Positions 50,734 to 57,978 of a stretch of 64,000 nucleotides of DNA are shown piece after piece (position 1 is the first letter of the stretch; each line of letters starts with the position of its first letter). Under the pieces are notes generated by a model. The model worked only from the letters and a program-made list of their open reading frames with translations. It made no database searches and had not been told where the DNA came from. The position numbers were made by a program, and so were the translations under genes. Source of the DNA: Coliplasma sp045538555 (GTDB taxonomy: Bacteria; Bacillota; Clostridia; Oscillospirales; CAG-382); contig JAZSRP010000049.1 in assembly GCA_045538555.1 (NCBI GenBank), forward strand, positions 62,001 through 126,000. The letters run 5' to 3'.

Positions 50734-51408
50734 ATGATAGGAGAGAACATAAAAGATTTTAGAGTAAAAAAGAATATAACTCAAGAAGAACTTGCAGAAA
50801 AATTGAATGTGACAAGGCAAGCAATCTCAAAATGGGAAAACAACAAAGGCGAGCCGGACTTGAATATGCTTTGCAATATCGCAACTGTGTTGTCCGTGAC
50901 CGTAGAAGAATTGCTTGATGGCGAATGTACTGTTCAAATGGAAGCCATATGCAAAGAAATACAACCTGCACTTCGCTTTATTGGGAAAAGATACAAGGGT
51001 AACGAAAGCATTCGCACCAAGTGGAATCTGTGGAAAGAAAATGGTTGGTTTACTGTTTTGGAAGGTTTGGATAACCGATATGGAAACAATTATATCGGCG
51101 CAAAACGTATTGTTGATGGCATGTTGGAGTATTGGATAGGCATGATTTTCTTTCAAAATGCTGCAGTCCCTAATGGGTTTAACTATATTGATATTGATGC
51201 AGTAAATTTGGCTGTATTTCAGTTGCGCGGAAAAGCACATAAAATCACTTCCTTTGAAACACATAACCTTTGTCTCGATGAACTTGACAAAAACGGAATG
51301 ATACGTTTTGAAGATCATTGGTGTTTTGAGTGTTATGATGATAAGTCTATTGATTACATTGGAACTGACAAATCAATGACAATTGATTATAAAATATCCA
51401 TATTGTAA
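50734..51408 (+). CDS. Xre-family regulator fused to an effector-binding domain
   Basis: A 224-residue regulator. Residues 1-62 form a helix-turn-helix of the Xre/Cro type (IGENIKDFRVKKNITQEELAEKLNVTRQAISKWENNKGEPDL). Residues 75-224 are a GyrI/Cass2-like effector-binding domain homologous to the stand-alone protein at 44593-45096. It likely senses a small molecule and controls its own or neighbouring genes. GAGGTG precedes the ATG. It is followed by a strong terminator shared with convergent genes. Confidence 0.85.
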   Translation: MIGENIKDFRVKKNITQEELAEKLNVTRQAISKWENNKGEPDLNMLCNIATVLSVTVEELLDGECTVQMEAICKEIQPALRFIGKRYKGNESIRTKWNLWKENGWFTVLEGLDNRYGNNYIGAKRIVDGMLEYWIGMIFFQNAAVPNGFNYIDIDAVNLAVFQLRGKAHKITSFETHNLCLDELDKNGMIRFEDHWCFECYDDKSIDYIGTDKSMTIDYKISIL

Positions 51409-51443
51409 ACAAACAGCCGAGGAATCACCTCGGCTGTTTGTTT
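51407..51443. terminator. Bidirectional terminator
   Basis: Sixteen-base perfect stem AAACAAACAGCCGAGG / CCTCGGCTGTTTGTTT with loop AATCA, between the Xre gene and the convergent toroid gene. Confidence 0.85.
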
Positions 51444-51484
51444 ATATGCAGAATCTGAAGAAACTATTTTATAACAGAAAAGAA

Positions 51485-52399
51485 CTAAATCGTATTTCTT
51501 AAAAACAACATATTTCGTATGGCAAAATAAGGACGCCACCATGCAGTTGCAATATGCTGCTCGGGATAATCCGTCCACCATTGCCAAGTGACAGGAAAAC
51601 CTCCGTCTTCGGATTGATATTGTTGCAACAGTTCACGTTCTTTCAATAAAAGTTCTTTGTTGTCCTCGTAGAACATGCTGTCCTTTGAGAGAATAAAGTC
51701 GGACGGTTTCGTATGATACTCGGCAAACCATAAGTCATAATTGGGATTGATACAATGCTTAACTTGTTTTCGAAGAAGCTCTGCGAACTTGCTCATGTCC
51801 AAAAACGAAACTTTGGGCACAATACAATCATCATACAAATTACAAAAACAGGTTGTAACATGCTGTTCATCAAAAGGAATACTTGCTTCCAAAAAGGCAA
51901 ACGCTTCTTTTGCAATCGATACGCCCTTTTGATACAATTCCGATTTGGGATCGGCATACCGTATAATAAACCCTGCAAGACTTGCTGTCGGGTTATATTT
52001 GAACTCGCTGCCACCGTCGCCATATGTCCACCATGTTGCATGCGGATGATCGTTGTTGGTCGGAACAACATTCAGCCATTGCTGATGCACCTCGTCAAAA
52101 TCTGCACTGCTTTCCAAATAGCGCAAAATTCCTTCAACAATCGGATGCGTTGCATCTTTCCAACCGATTTCTCTTAACACTTCGGTTGCAAACCATGTCG
52201 CAATCGGTGTTGAATTAGGATTCCAGCAATCCGGCTCCAAAGCATAACCAAACCCACCATCTTCGTTTTGATAGTAAGACAAGGCGTTCATTACAGTTTC
52301 TTTACTGCCGTTTTCAAAATGAAATTGCCACCTTGCAAGATCAAGAGGACGAGCGTAGCGATAAACAAAGCTTCTTGTTTTTTCAAATATACTCATCAT
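51485..52399 (-). CDS. Alpha-toroid protein, third copy
   Basis: A 304-residue helical protein. It has repeated YYQNEDGGFGYALEPD, YQSEDGGFPVTWQWW and similar QxxDGGF turns, the characteristic repeat of squalene-hopene-cyclase and prenyltransferase toroids; a catalytic DxDD-type motif is not visible. It overlaps the end of the AlkZ-like gene (ATGA), so it is translated from the same message. A second ATG directly follows the chosen one. Confidence 0.75.
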   Translation of the reverse strand: MMSIFEKTRSFVYRYARPLDLARWQFHFENGSKETVMNALSYYQNEDGGFGYALEPDCWNPNSTPIATWFATEVLREIGWKDATHPIVEGILRYLESSADFDEVHQQWLNVVPTNNDHPHATWWTYGDGGSEFKYNPTASLAGFIIRYADPKSELYQKGVSIAKEAFAFLEASIPFDEQHVTTCFCNLYDDCIVPKVSFLDMSKFAELLRKQVKHCINPNYDLWFAEYHTKPSDFILSKDSMFYEDNKELLLKERELLQQYQSEDGGFPVTWQWWTDYPEQHIATAWWRPYFAIRNMLFLRNTI

Positions 52400-53442
52400 A
52401 GCAACGCTCCCATAAATCTCACGGGCATTTTTCCGTAGTTAACGGATTGAATGGCATCGACAATTTCTGCCTTGCGTGCTTCGGCATTTGGCAAATCGCA
52501 AACGATATCGTTGAGGTCGTACGGACCGTTGCGGAAGTGACCAACAGATGCGCCGTGAAACTCGCCGTCAATAAGGAGATATTGCAACGGCTCGTGGTCA
52601 TATTCAAGACCATCAGTAAGGCGTTTTGCATAGTCTTTTAAAATGTGTTCGTGGGATTTATAAAGAAAATCGTTCCTGTGGAGTGCGTAAACAAAGTGCA
52701 TTTCCTTGGTTTCATAAGTTTCGAGCAATTCGGCATCGGTTCTGAGCATGAATCCACTGTCGGATGCTACTAAAACGCCTTCGGCCACTAAATCGCTCAC
52801 CGCAAACTTAATTTCCTTTTCGGGCAGTTTATAGAATGATTTTGCCATTGCGGTATCGAACCAAACAAGTCGGTATGCAAATTTCTGTAATACGATTTTT
52901 AGAGCTTCGTGTCTTGTGTATTTATCTTGGTTTACATTTGGGAACATTTCACCGAAACGATACCAACCTCTATCCCATTCACCGTCGTACTGGTCCTCAT
53001 AAATCAAGAACGCTTCTTGCAAACGGTGAAGAATAGGTGTTATCTGCTTTACAAGCAATCCCGTTTCTTCTTTTATCTGCTGAATGGTGTACGGACCCGA
53101 CGTTTCGATAAGTTCAAGAATGGTTGATTGGTCTGCGGTAGGTTTTGTAAGCGGTTTTCGATATAGACCGATAAACAATTCCATATCCTCGGGGACGATC
53201 CAACCAAGATTACCACCCGAAAAACGACCTTTAATAAGCTCACGCTTTAACTGTCTTTCACGATTAAACTCAATATCGTTGAAATCAGTTCTGAAGGAAA
53301 GTGTAGGCGGTTCGCCAAAACCGTTCCAATAAACATTCTGCCCCGGTTGCATATCTCGATAAAGGTTTATGTATTCGCTTTCATCAGCTTTATTAACAAA
53401 GCATTGACGCTCCATACGGAGAGAAATGATTTTTTCGTTCAT
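52396..53442 (-). CDS. AlkZ/YcaQ-like winged-helix DNA glycosylase family protein
   Basis: A 348-residue protein related to the HTH_42 (YcaQ/AlkZ/AlkX) family that removes bulky or crosslinked bases from DNA. Visible traits: several winged-helix-like units (DQSTILELIETSGPYTIQQIKEETGL, KEIKFAVSDLVAEGVLV) and a C-terminal strand-rich end with LLIDGEFHGASVGHF. The QxQ or QxD catalytic motif of characterised members could not be placed, so activity is uncertain. Start at 53442 is chosen after GGTG; codons up to 53478 are also open and overlap the upstream ferredoxin-like gene. Confidence 0.7.
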   Translation of the reverse strand: MNEKIISLRMERQCFVNKADESEYINLYRDMQPGQNVYWNGFGEPPTLSFRTDFNDIEFNRERQLKRELIKGRFSGGNLGWIVPEDMELFIGLYRKPLTKPTADQSTILELIETSGPYTIQQIKEETGLLVKQITPILHRLQEAFLIYEDQYDGEWDRGWYRFGEMFPNVNQDKYTRHEALKIVLQKFAYRLVWFDTAMAKSFYKLPEKEIKFAVSDLVAEGVLVASDSGFMLRTDAELLETYETKEMHFVYALHRNDFLYKSHEHILKDYAKRLTDGLEYDHEPLQYLLIDGEFHGASVGHFRNGPYDLNDIVCDLPNAEARKAEIVDAIQSVNYGKMPVRFMGALL

Positions 53443-53458
53443 AGTTGCACCATTATTA

Positions 53459-53641
53459 TCAATCGTCATTTTCATCAAAATATATACATTGTTTTAAGCA
53501 CTCACCACAGTTCATACAATTATTATCGACAACGGGAGATGGAAATCCGTTATCATTCTTCACAAACACAATATGCTCACAGTTACAAGCGCGACAACCA
53601 GTGCATAAACCCGATTCGACAACTTTTGTAATGTTATTCAT
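53459..53641 (-). CDS. Small ferredoxin-like protein, possibly truncated
   Basis: A 60-residue protein with two cysteine clusters, CTGCRACNCEH and CMNCGECLKQC, spaced by FPSPVVDNN. The pattern resembles the N-terminal ferredoxin part of F420-hydrogenase beta-subunit-like proteins, but the first cluster lacks the normal fourth Cys-Pro spacing and the catalytic part is absent. It may be a genuine mini-ferredoxin or a shortened gene. It begins one base after the DUF3795 gene ends and overlaps possible starts of the AlkZ-like gene. Confidence 0.6.
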   Translation of the reverse strand: MNNITKVVESGLCTGCRACNCEHIVFVKNDNGFPSPVVDNNCMNCGECLKQCIYFDENDD

Positions 53642-53642
53642 T

Positions 53643-53921
53643 TTATTTTCCTTCTTCTAACAGATCTCTAAGGTTTTGAATTTCTATACCGTTACCTTCG
53701 GGATTTTCACTTTTACCGATGTTTATAAGCTGTTCGCAGGGAAAATTCTTGCATTGTCCGCAATGGTTAAGTCCTTGGTTAACTGCACAATCGTGAGTAT
53801 CGCAAGTACCGCCCCAAACACATTTACCTTGAGGTGCAACGATTCTACAACCCTCGCATTTTTTGTCGATCATAAAAGGACATTTAGCGCAGTCAATTCC
53901 GCATACAGATATATTTTTCAT
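53643..53921 (-). CDS. DUF3795 cysteine-rich protein, third DUF3795 in the island
   Basis: A 92-residue protein with 12 cysteines: VCGIDCAKCPFMID, CEGCRI, CVWGGTCDTHDCA and CGQCKNFPCEQL. This is the compact DUF3795 form. Together with the genes at 46054 and 47413 it makes three DUF3795 domains in one island. GGAGT precedes the ATG. Placed between a GNAT gene and a ferredoxin-like gene. Confidence 0.85.
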   Translation of the reverse strand: MKNISVCGIDCAKCPFMIDKKCEGCRIVAPQGKCVWGGTCDTHDCAVNQGLNHCGQCKNFPCEQLINIGKSENPEGNGIEIQNLRDLLEEGK

Positions 53922-53942
53922 TTATGTACTCCTTAAACTATT

Positions 53943-54509
53943 TTAGTCTGTATAAAGTTTTCCATAGATAAGGCAATCATGCAATCCATCATTCAAAAGA
54001 AAGCAATGGCGCAGATGACCTTCTTTTATGAAGCCGTTCTTTTCGAGAACTCGTTGAGATGCGATATTGTTCGGCTCGACGGATGTGAAGATGCGTTCAA
54101 GCTTTAGCTGTTCGAATCCAAACTTTACAACAGCTTCTGTGCAAGCCGTCATAATACCTTTATTCCAATACTTTCGGTCAAGGAAATAGCCGATATTTGC
54201 GGCAGTATTATTGTTTTGAAAATCGCTTAATAGGATTCTGCCCAAAACCTCGTCGGTATTGCGATCTGCAATAGTCCAGTTATACTCGCGGTATTTCTCA
54301 AAAGCGTTGATTTGGTTTTGAATAATTTTCTTAACTTGTTCAAGGTTTGCAGGCGGTTTACCGTATCCTAAATAATACTTAAGGGCATCAGCATCACTGT
54401 ATATTTCAAAATATTTTTCGCAATCCTGCTCTGGCTTAACTTGTCGCAGGATAATGTTTTCATTAACTGCAATCGCCTGAAATTCAGCAAATATTTCTTT
54501 TGATGTCAT
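53943..54509 (-). CDS. GNAT family N-acetyltransferase (RimJ/RimL type)
   Basis: A 188-residue acetyltransferase. ILRQVKPEQDCEKYFEIYSD at the start, LGRILLSDFQNNNTAANIGYFLDRKYWNKGIMTACTEAV for the beta4/acetyl-CoA loop, and FTSVEPNNIASQRVLEKNGF near the end are standard RimJ/RimL features. It may modify a protein terminus or a small amine such as an antibiotic. Start at 54509 has AAAGGAT; the longer frame would overlap the methyltransferase end. Confidence 0.9.
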   Translation of the reverse strand: MTSKEIFAEFQAIAVNENIILRQVKPEQDCEKYFEIYSDADALKYYLGYGKPPANLEQVKKIIQNQINAFEKYREYNWTIADRNTDEVLGRILLSDFQNNNTAANIGYFLDRKYWNKGIMTACTEAVVKFGFEQLKLERIFTSVEPNNIASQRVLEKNGFIKEGHLRHCFLLNDGLHDCLIYGKLYTD

Positions 54510-54534
54510 ATTTATATCCTTTCGAAACTGATTA

Positions 54535-55296
54535 TTATATATTTTGTTTTTGTGCGATGATACAATACCAATCAAACGAATCAACATCAAAATCAGCAAA
54601 TGCAGGCATACACGTTATTCTAATATTTCCATATCCTATATTCTTGAGTTTGTTTACAATATCATTTCGCTTGATTGGGAAATAGTGTTCTTCAAATATT
54701 TCATTTGATGTAATAACACCATTATCCTCGAACGAATATAAAATATTGAAGTCCATAGAACCATCCATATTGTAATCCCATAATTGAACGCAGTTTATTT
54801 TTGTTCCGTTTATGAAAGTTGGGTTGTATGGCCAAAAACGTTTTCGTTCAACTAATATCTTGTCCCAATTCCTTGTATCAATATAGATATATCCGTTTTC
54901 ATTCACAAGTGAATCCATTTGCTCGATTACATCGAATACTTCTGAATTAGTAACATATGGTAGGGAATTTCCCGTGGATGCAACACAGTCAAATTTGCGA
55001 TTAAAATGACATCTTATTTTTCTGAAATCGCATTGTGTGAGTTCAATGTAAATATTCTTGATGTTTGCTTTATTTGCGCATCTTTCAAGCATAACATCAC
55101 TTAAGTCTGAACCATACAATTCTATTCCTAATTCCGCCAACGGGAGTGTGAGTGAGCCTGTTCCTATACTAACATCAAGAAATGATTTGATGTTAGTGCC
55201 TTCCAAAATTTTCTGCCAATGCAATATTGTTTGTTGATATTTTCTCTCGGTATCAAAAGCGTCGTATAAATCAGCTCTATCATATAAACTTGGCAT
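54535..55296 (-). CDS. Class I SAM-dependent methyltransferase
   Basis: A 253-residue methyltransferase. Motif I FLDVSIGTGSLTLPLAELG, motif II YGSDLSD, and FDCVASTGNSLPYV (motif IV position) with a C-terminal FDWYCIIAQK. It resembles small-molecule methyltransferases; target unknown. First gene of the six-gene minus-strand run (methyltransferase, GNAT, DUF3795, ferredoxin-like, AlkZ-like, toroid). No clear consensus promoter was found in the 90 bases upstream. Confidence 0.88.
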   Translation of the reverse strand: MPSLYDRADLYDAFDTERKYQQTILHWQKILEGTNIKSFLDVSIGTGSLTLPLAELGIELYGSDLSDVMLERCANKANIKNIYIELTQCDFRKIRCHFNRKFDCVASTGNSLPYVTNSEVFDVIEQMDSLVNENGYIYIDTRNWDKILVERKRFWPYNPTFINGTKINCVQLWDYNMDGSMDFNILYSFEDNGVITSNEIFEEHYFPIKRNDIVNKLKNIGYGNIRITCMPAFADFDVDSFDWYCIIAQKQNI

Positions 55297-55432
55297 TATA
55301 TATCACCCCACTTACTTCGTTTCTTATAACAATCAATCATCGATATATGACATATCATTTAACTTCGATAACAACATCTAATTATACATCATTTTTCTCT
55401 ACTTTTCAATATCTAAGTAATGGGTAAAAAGC

Positions 55433-55468
55433 GGTGCATAAAGTGGGGCATAATAAGGGGCATAGTCG
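55433..55468 (+). repeat. Three tandem 12-bp repeats
   Basis: GGTGCATAAAGT, GGGGCATAATAA and GGGGCATAGTCG in direct tandem; an inverted copy of the core (TTATGCCCC) lies at 55775-55783. Confidence 0.75.
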
Positions 55469-55584
55469 GTGTGAAAATACACCAATTATTGTACCGAATT
55501 TACAGCTTTTTCTTATCCCCCTTATTTACAAGATCGTTTTTAAAAACGCATCCCCTTTAGGATATATGATAGTACTTATATATC

Positions 55585-55665
55585 AAAAACAGGGTTCGCA
55601 GGGGGTTAAAACAGCGTTCACACCCCCTAAAAACGAGGTTGCACCCGGAAAAAACGAAGTTCACA
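55585..55665 (+). repeat. Four iteron-like 21-22-bp direct repeats
   Basis: Units begin AAAAACAGGGTTCGCA, TAAAACAGCGTTCACA, AAAAACGAGGTTGCAC and AAAAACGAAGTTCACA. The conserved GTT falls at 55594, 55616, 55638 and 55659, i.e. spacings of 22, 22 and 21 bp, two turns of the helix. Confidence 0.75.
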
Positions 55666-55724
55666 TATGATTTACACGATTTTACAGTATTTTCTATCTA
55701 AAGTCTTAGAAGATGATTTTGCCC

Positions 55725-55999
55725 TCCGAAATGATAAAATTTCGGAATGATTTTGAGATGATTCTCCTGTTTTCTTATGCCCCATTTTCCCCCCTTATTT
55801 ATGATAAGAAAAATAATAGATGTTTTCGTTATGATAAGAGGTAAATCCCCCCTGTTTCCGAAATGAGGGAGCAGGTGCAGTCATCCCGAAACGCACCCCA
55901 ATCATTCCGAAATGACGGTTCCGCAATCATATTGAAATGATGCGGATGAATCCGCAAGAAAATCAAAAATAAAACTTTATGCTTGTCATTTTAAAATGA
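55725..55999. repeat. Cluster of TCAT-N6-ATGA-like palindromes
   Basis: TCCGAAAT-gataaa-ATTTCGGA (55725-55746, 8-bp arms), TTTCCGAAATGA (55855), TCATTCCGAAATGA (55902-55915), TCATATTGAAATGA (55927-55940) and the fully self-complementary TCATTTTAAAATGA (55986-55999). A separate hairpin TGCGGA-TGAA-TCCGCA lies at 55941-55956. Confidence 0.6.
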
Positions 56000-56120
56000 T
56001 AGGCATTTTTCATTTAGGAGATTATTTCATAATTTCCCATTAAGATGCTATTGTTTTTTACTTGCCAAATTATATGTTGTTATTCAATATAACTCCAACA
56101 ATACGAAAGGAGTGATATTG

Positions 56121-56339
56121 ATGCCAAAGAAAGATATGACTTTGACTGATGCATATAAGCTGATGTTCGTAGATTATCCCGATGTGGTAGCGGTGCCGCA
56201 ATTGTGTGAAATGCTCGGTGGAATCGGTCGTAAAGAAGCTTACAAGTTATTGCACAGTGGAAAGATTGAATATTTGAATGATGGAAAGGGATTTAAGATT
56301 CCTAAAATATGCGTTTTGGCGTACCTACTGAATGAATGA
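56121..56339 (+). CDS. Excisionase-like small helix-turn-helix protein
   Basis: A 72-residue protein with a MerR/AlpA-like fold: VVAVPQLCEMLGGIGRKEAYKLLHSGKIEYLNDGKGFKIPK, typical of excisionases and directionality factors. GGAG lies eight bases before the ATG at 56121; an in-frame GTG at 56112 sits inside that site. It is encoded 107 bp before the integrase gene, in the same direction, next to arrays of repeats it might bind. Confidence 0.82.
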   Translation: MPKKDMTLTDAYKLMFVDYPDVVAVPQLCEMLGGIGRKEAYKLLHSGKIEYLNDGKGFKIPKICVLAYLLNE

Positions 56340-56342
56340 TTT

Positions 56343-56365
56343 TGCTCCGCTTGCGGAGCTACATA
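56343..56365 (+). terminator. Hairpin between the excisionase and integrase genes
   Basis: GCTCCGC-TT-GCGGAGC, 7-bp arms directly after the excisionase stop. No T run follows, so it may be a processing or weak termination signal. Confidence 0.4.
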
Positions 56366-56420
56366 TCTTAACTGCTTTCGTAAATTCTCAAATATGAAAG
56401 TCAATAAAGGAGGAATTAAA

Positions 56421-56510
56421 ATGAGGTATGTAGAAAGGAATCATTATGCTGAAAGGCACTGTTCAAAACAAAAATGGTATGTTTTACACCGTAATAAGCT
56501 ACGAAGATGA
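56421..56510 (+). CDS. Possible 29-residue leader peptide overlapping the integrase start
   Basis: AAAGGAGG with ideal spacing precedes ATG at 56421; the frame encodes MRYVERNHYAERHC... and ends TGA at 56510. The integrase ATG (56446) lies inside it in another frame with a weaker site (AAAGG). Translation of the leader could couple to or limit integrase synthesis. Its peptide resembles nothing known, so it may matter only as a translated leader. Confidence 0.4.
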   Translation: MRYVERNHYAERHCSKQKWYVLHRNKLRR

Positions 56511-57621
56511 AAACGGTAAACGAAAACAGAAGTGGGAAAAGACCGGATTAGCCGTCAAGGGAAACAAGCGTAGAGCTGAGGAGCTTTTAAGACAACGCTT
56601 GGAAGAATTTGAACTGTTGCAAAAACAGCCACCAGATGAAGAAACTAAAAAAGACATAGCGTTTTCAAAGTTTATGTCAAACTGGTTGGCGATGGTTAAA
56701 TGCTCGATTGAGATTACAACCTTCGGTAGTTATCAATATTTCATCGAGAAGCGCATTAATCCTTACTTCGACAAATTGGGTATGACGCTACAAAAAATCA
56801 AAACCAGCGACATTCAGGAGTATTACAACACGATGCTCGGCAAAGGAACAAAGTGGAATTCGGTTGTTAAACATCATGCGGTCATTCACAAGGCGCTTGA
56901 TTACGCAGTGAAAATGGAGTATATACCTTTTAATCCTGCGGCTCGTATTGAAACGCCTAAGAAACAGAAGTATATCGGTGATTACTATAATCAAGATGAA
57001 CTTAACCAACTGTTTTCAGTCATTAAAGGCGATACGGCAGAGGTTGCGATAGTTCTTGCTGCGTATTACGGTTTAAGACGGAGTGAAGTTCTTGGCATCA
57101 AATGGAGCGCAATCGATTTTAAGGAAAAGACTATCTGTATTAAACATACCGTCTGCAAAACACAGATCAATGGAGAAGACGTGATAATTGCGAAAGATAG
57201 GACAAAGAATAAGTCGAGCATAAGAACTTTGCCGTTGATTCCTGCAATAGAAAAGCTTTTATTAGAAATCAAGAAAAAGCAGGAAGCAAACCGTAAAAAA
57301 TGTAAAAAGGCTTATTGTAAAGAGTATGTTGACTATGTCTGTGTTGACAGTATGGGTGTGAGGTTAAAACCCGATTATTTAACACAACACTTGCAACACA
57401 TTTTAAAGAAATATAAATTGAAACATATTCGATTTCACGATCTCAGACATAGCTGTGCGAGCTTGTTGTTGGCAAATGGTATATCGCTGAAAGAAATTCA
57501 AGATTGGTTAGGTCATTCGGATTTCAGTACAACGGCAAATATTTATGGACATTTGGATTACGGTGCAAAATTGAAATCAGCAGGGAAGATTGCAGAAATG
57601 CTTACCATTGATAATGATTAA
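56446..57621 (+). CDS. int: Tyrosine-type site-specific integrase
   Basis: A 391-residue phage/ICE-type tyrosine recombinase. An N-terminal arm-binding region (1-55: NGMFYTVISYEDENGKRKQKW), a SAM-like core-binding domain (65-160), and the catalytic domain (170-391). Catalytic residues are complete: Arg in YYGLRRSEVLG, HxxR in FHDLRHSCAS, His in WLGHSDFSTT and the Tyr in NIYGHLD. It inserts the element into the tRNA-Leu 3' end, which begins 135 bp downstream. A dead copy of its catalytic end lies at 39272-39440. Confidence 0.95.
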   Translation: MLKGTVQNKNGMFYTVISYEDENGKRKQKWEKTGLAVKGNKRRAEELLRQRLEEFELLQKQPPDEETKKDIAFSKFMSNWLAMVKCSIEITTFGSYQYFIEKRINPYFDKLGMTLQKIKTSDIQEYYNTMLGKGTKWNSVVKHHAVIHKALDYAVKMEYIPFNPAARIETPKKQKYIGDYYNQDELNQLFSVIKGDTAEVAIVLAAYYGLRRSEVLGIKWSAIDFKEKTICIKHTVCKTQINGEDVIIAKDRTKNKSSIRTLPLIPAIEKLLLEIKKKQEANRKKCKKAYCKEYVDYVCVDSMGVRLKPDYLTQHLQHILKKYKLKHIRFHDLRHSCASLLLANGISLKEIQDWLGHSDFSTTANIYGHLDYGAKLKSAGKIAEMLTIDND

Positions 57622-57629
57622 AAAGAAAA

Positions 57630-57649
57630 CGGACGGAGTTATCCGTCCG
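57630..57649 (+). terminator. Hairpin after the integrase gene
   Basis: CGGACGGA-GTTA-TCCGTCCG, 8-bp perfect stem; T-rich sequence begins about ten bases later. Confidence 0.55.
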
Positions 57650-57726
57650 ATACATAGGTTTTTCTAACAAAATTCTAACAGGATTTTTGGCTTTTGTTAC
57701 TGTTGTGGATAAGATGACAAAAAGTC

Positions 57727-57753
57727 GAAAGTCCTTGCAATGCAAGGACTTTC
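57727..57753 (-). terminator. Element-supplied terminator of tRNA-Leu
   Basis: Near-perfect 13-bp inverted repeat GAAAGTCCTTGCA / TGCAAGGACTTTC two bases after the CCA end, followed on the minus strand by GACTTTTTG. It replaces the original terminator now stranded at 38365-38399. Confidence 0.8.
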
Positions 57754-57755
57754 GG

Positions 57756-57809
57756 TGGTGCGGGTGACAGGACTTGAACCTGCACAACATTGCTGCCACT
57801 AGAACCTGA
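57756..57809 (-). repeat. Proximal attachment repeat within tRNA-Leu
   Basis: 54 bp from the CCA end to the anticodon loop, matching 38400-38453 at 53 of 54 positions. The crossover should lie within this stretch. Confidence 0.92.
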
Positions 57810-57842
57810 ATCTAGCGCGTCTGCCAATTCCGCCACACCCGC
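57756..57842 (-). tRNA. tRNA-Leu(CAG)
   Basis: Class II tRNA with long variable arm and encoded CCA. Acceptor stem GCGGGTG (57842-57836) pairs with CACCCGC (57766-57760); D-arm GGCGGAATTGGCAGACGC; anticodon stem CTAGA/TCTAG around loop TTCAGGT with anticodon CAG (57808-57806); T-arm CAGGTTCAAGTCCTG. Minus strand. Its 3' half is the attachment site of the element to its left. Confidence 0.95.
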
Positions 57843-57875
57843 ATAAAAAGTGTCTGTCTGTTTGGCAGCTTGAGT

Positions 57876-57905
57876 ATTTTAACCCAACGGGGGGGTATTT
57901 GTCAA
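57876..57905 (-). promoter_or_regulatory. Promoter of tRNA-Leu
   Basis: Minus strand TTGACA (57905-57900), 18-bp spacer, TAAAAT (57881-57876), about 35 bp upstream of the mature 5' end. Confidence 0.7.
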
Positions 57906-57934
57906 GAGGGTTTTGGCATATTTTTTGCGTTTTC

Positions 57935-57969
57935 AAAAAAACATCACCCTGCGGTTATACAGGGTGATG
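57935..57969 (-). terminator. Terminator of the sortase gene
   Basis: Ten-base perfect stem CATCACCCTG / CAGGGTGATG with an 8-base loop, then seven T on the minus strand. Confidence 0.85.
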
Positions 57970-57978
57970 AAAAAATCG

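Larger units (their letters stand above)
55297..56120. other. Gene-free region with iteron-like repeats and palindromes
   Basis: 824 bp without a credible gene between the divergent methyltransferase and excisionase-like genes. It contains three 12-bp repeats (55433-55468), four 21-22-bp repeats (55585-55665), an inverted TTATGCCCC (55775-55783), and several TCAT-N6-ATGA palindromes (55725-55999). This layout is like a plasmid origin, partition site or recombination control region; which one cannot be decided. Confidence 0.6.
38400..57809. mobile_element. Integrated genetic element in tRNA-Leu(CAG)
   Basis: A 19.4-kb insertion bounded by 54-bp direct repeats of the tRNA-Leu 3' end. The integrase and an excisionase-like gene lie at the right end beside the intact tRNA; a decayed left end carries broken genes. 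Genes inside differ in style from the flanks: several are AT-richer, and they form defence-, repair- and resistance-like sets. No relaxase, conjugation, capsid or terminase gene is visible, so it is a non-conjugative island or a remnant of a larger plasmid-like or phage-like element. Confidence 0.88.

Noticed and set aside
49474..51408. TIR gene plus Xre gene as a Thoeris- or CBASS-like operon
   Set aside because: A 129-bp gap with a separate promoter and no cyclase, ThsA-like or SLOG-type partner.
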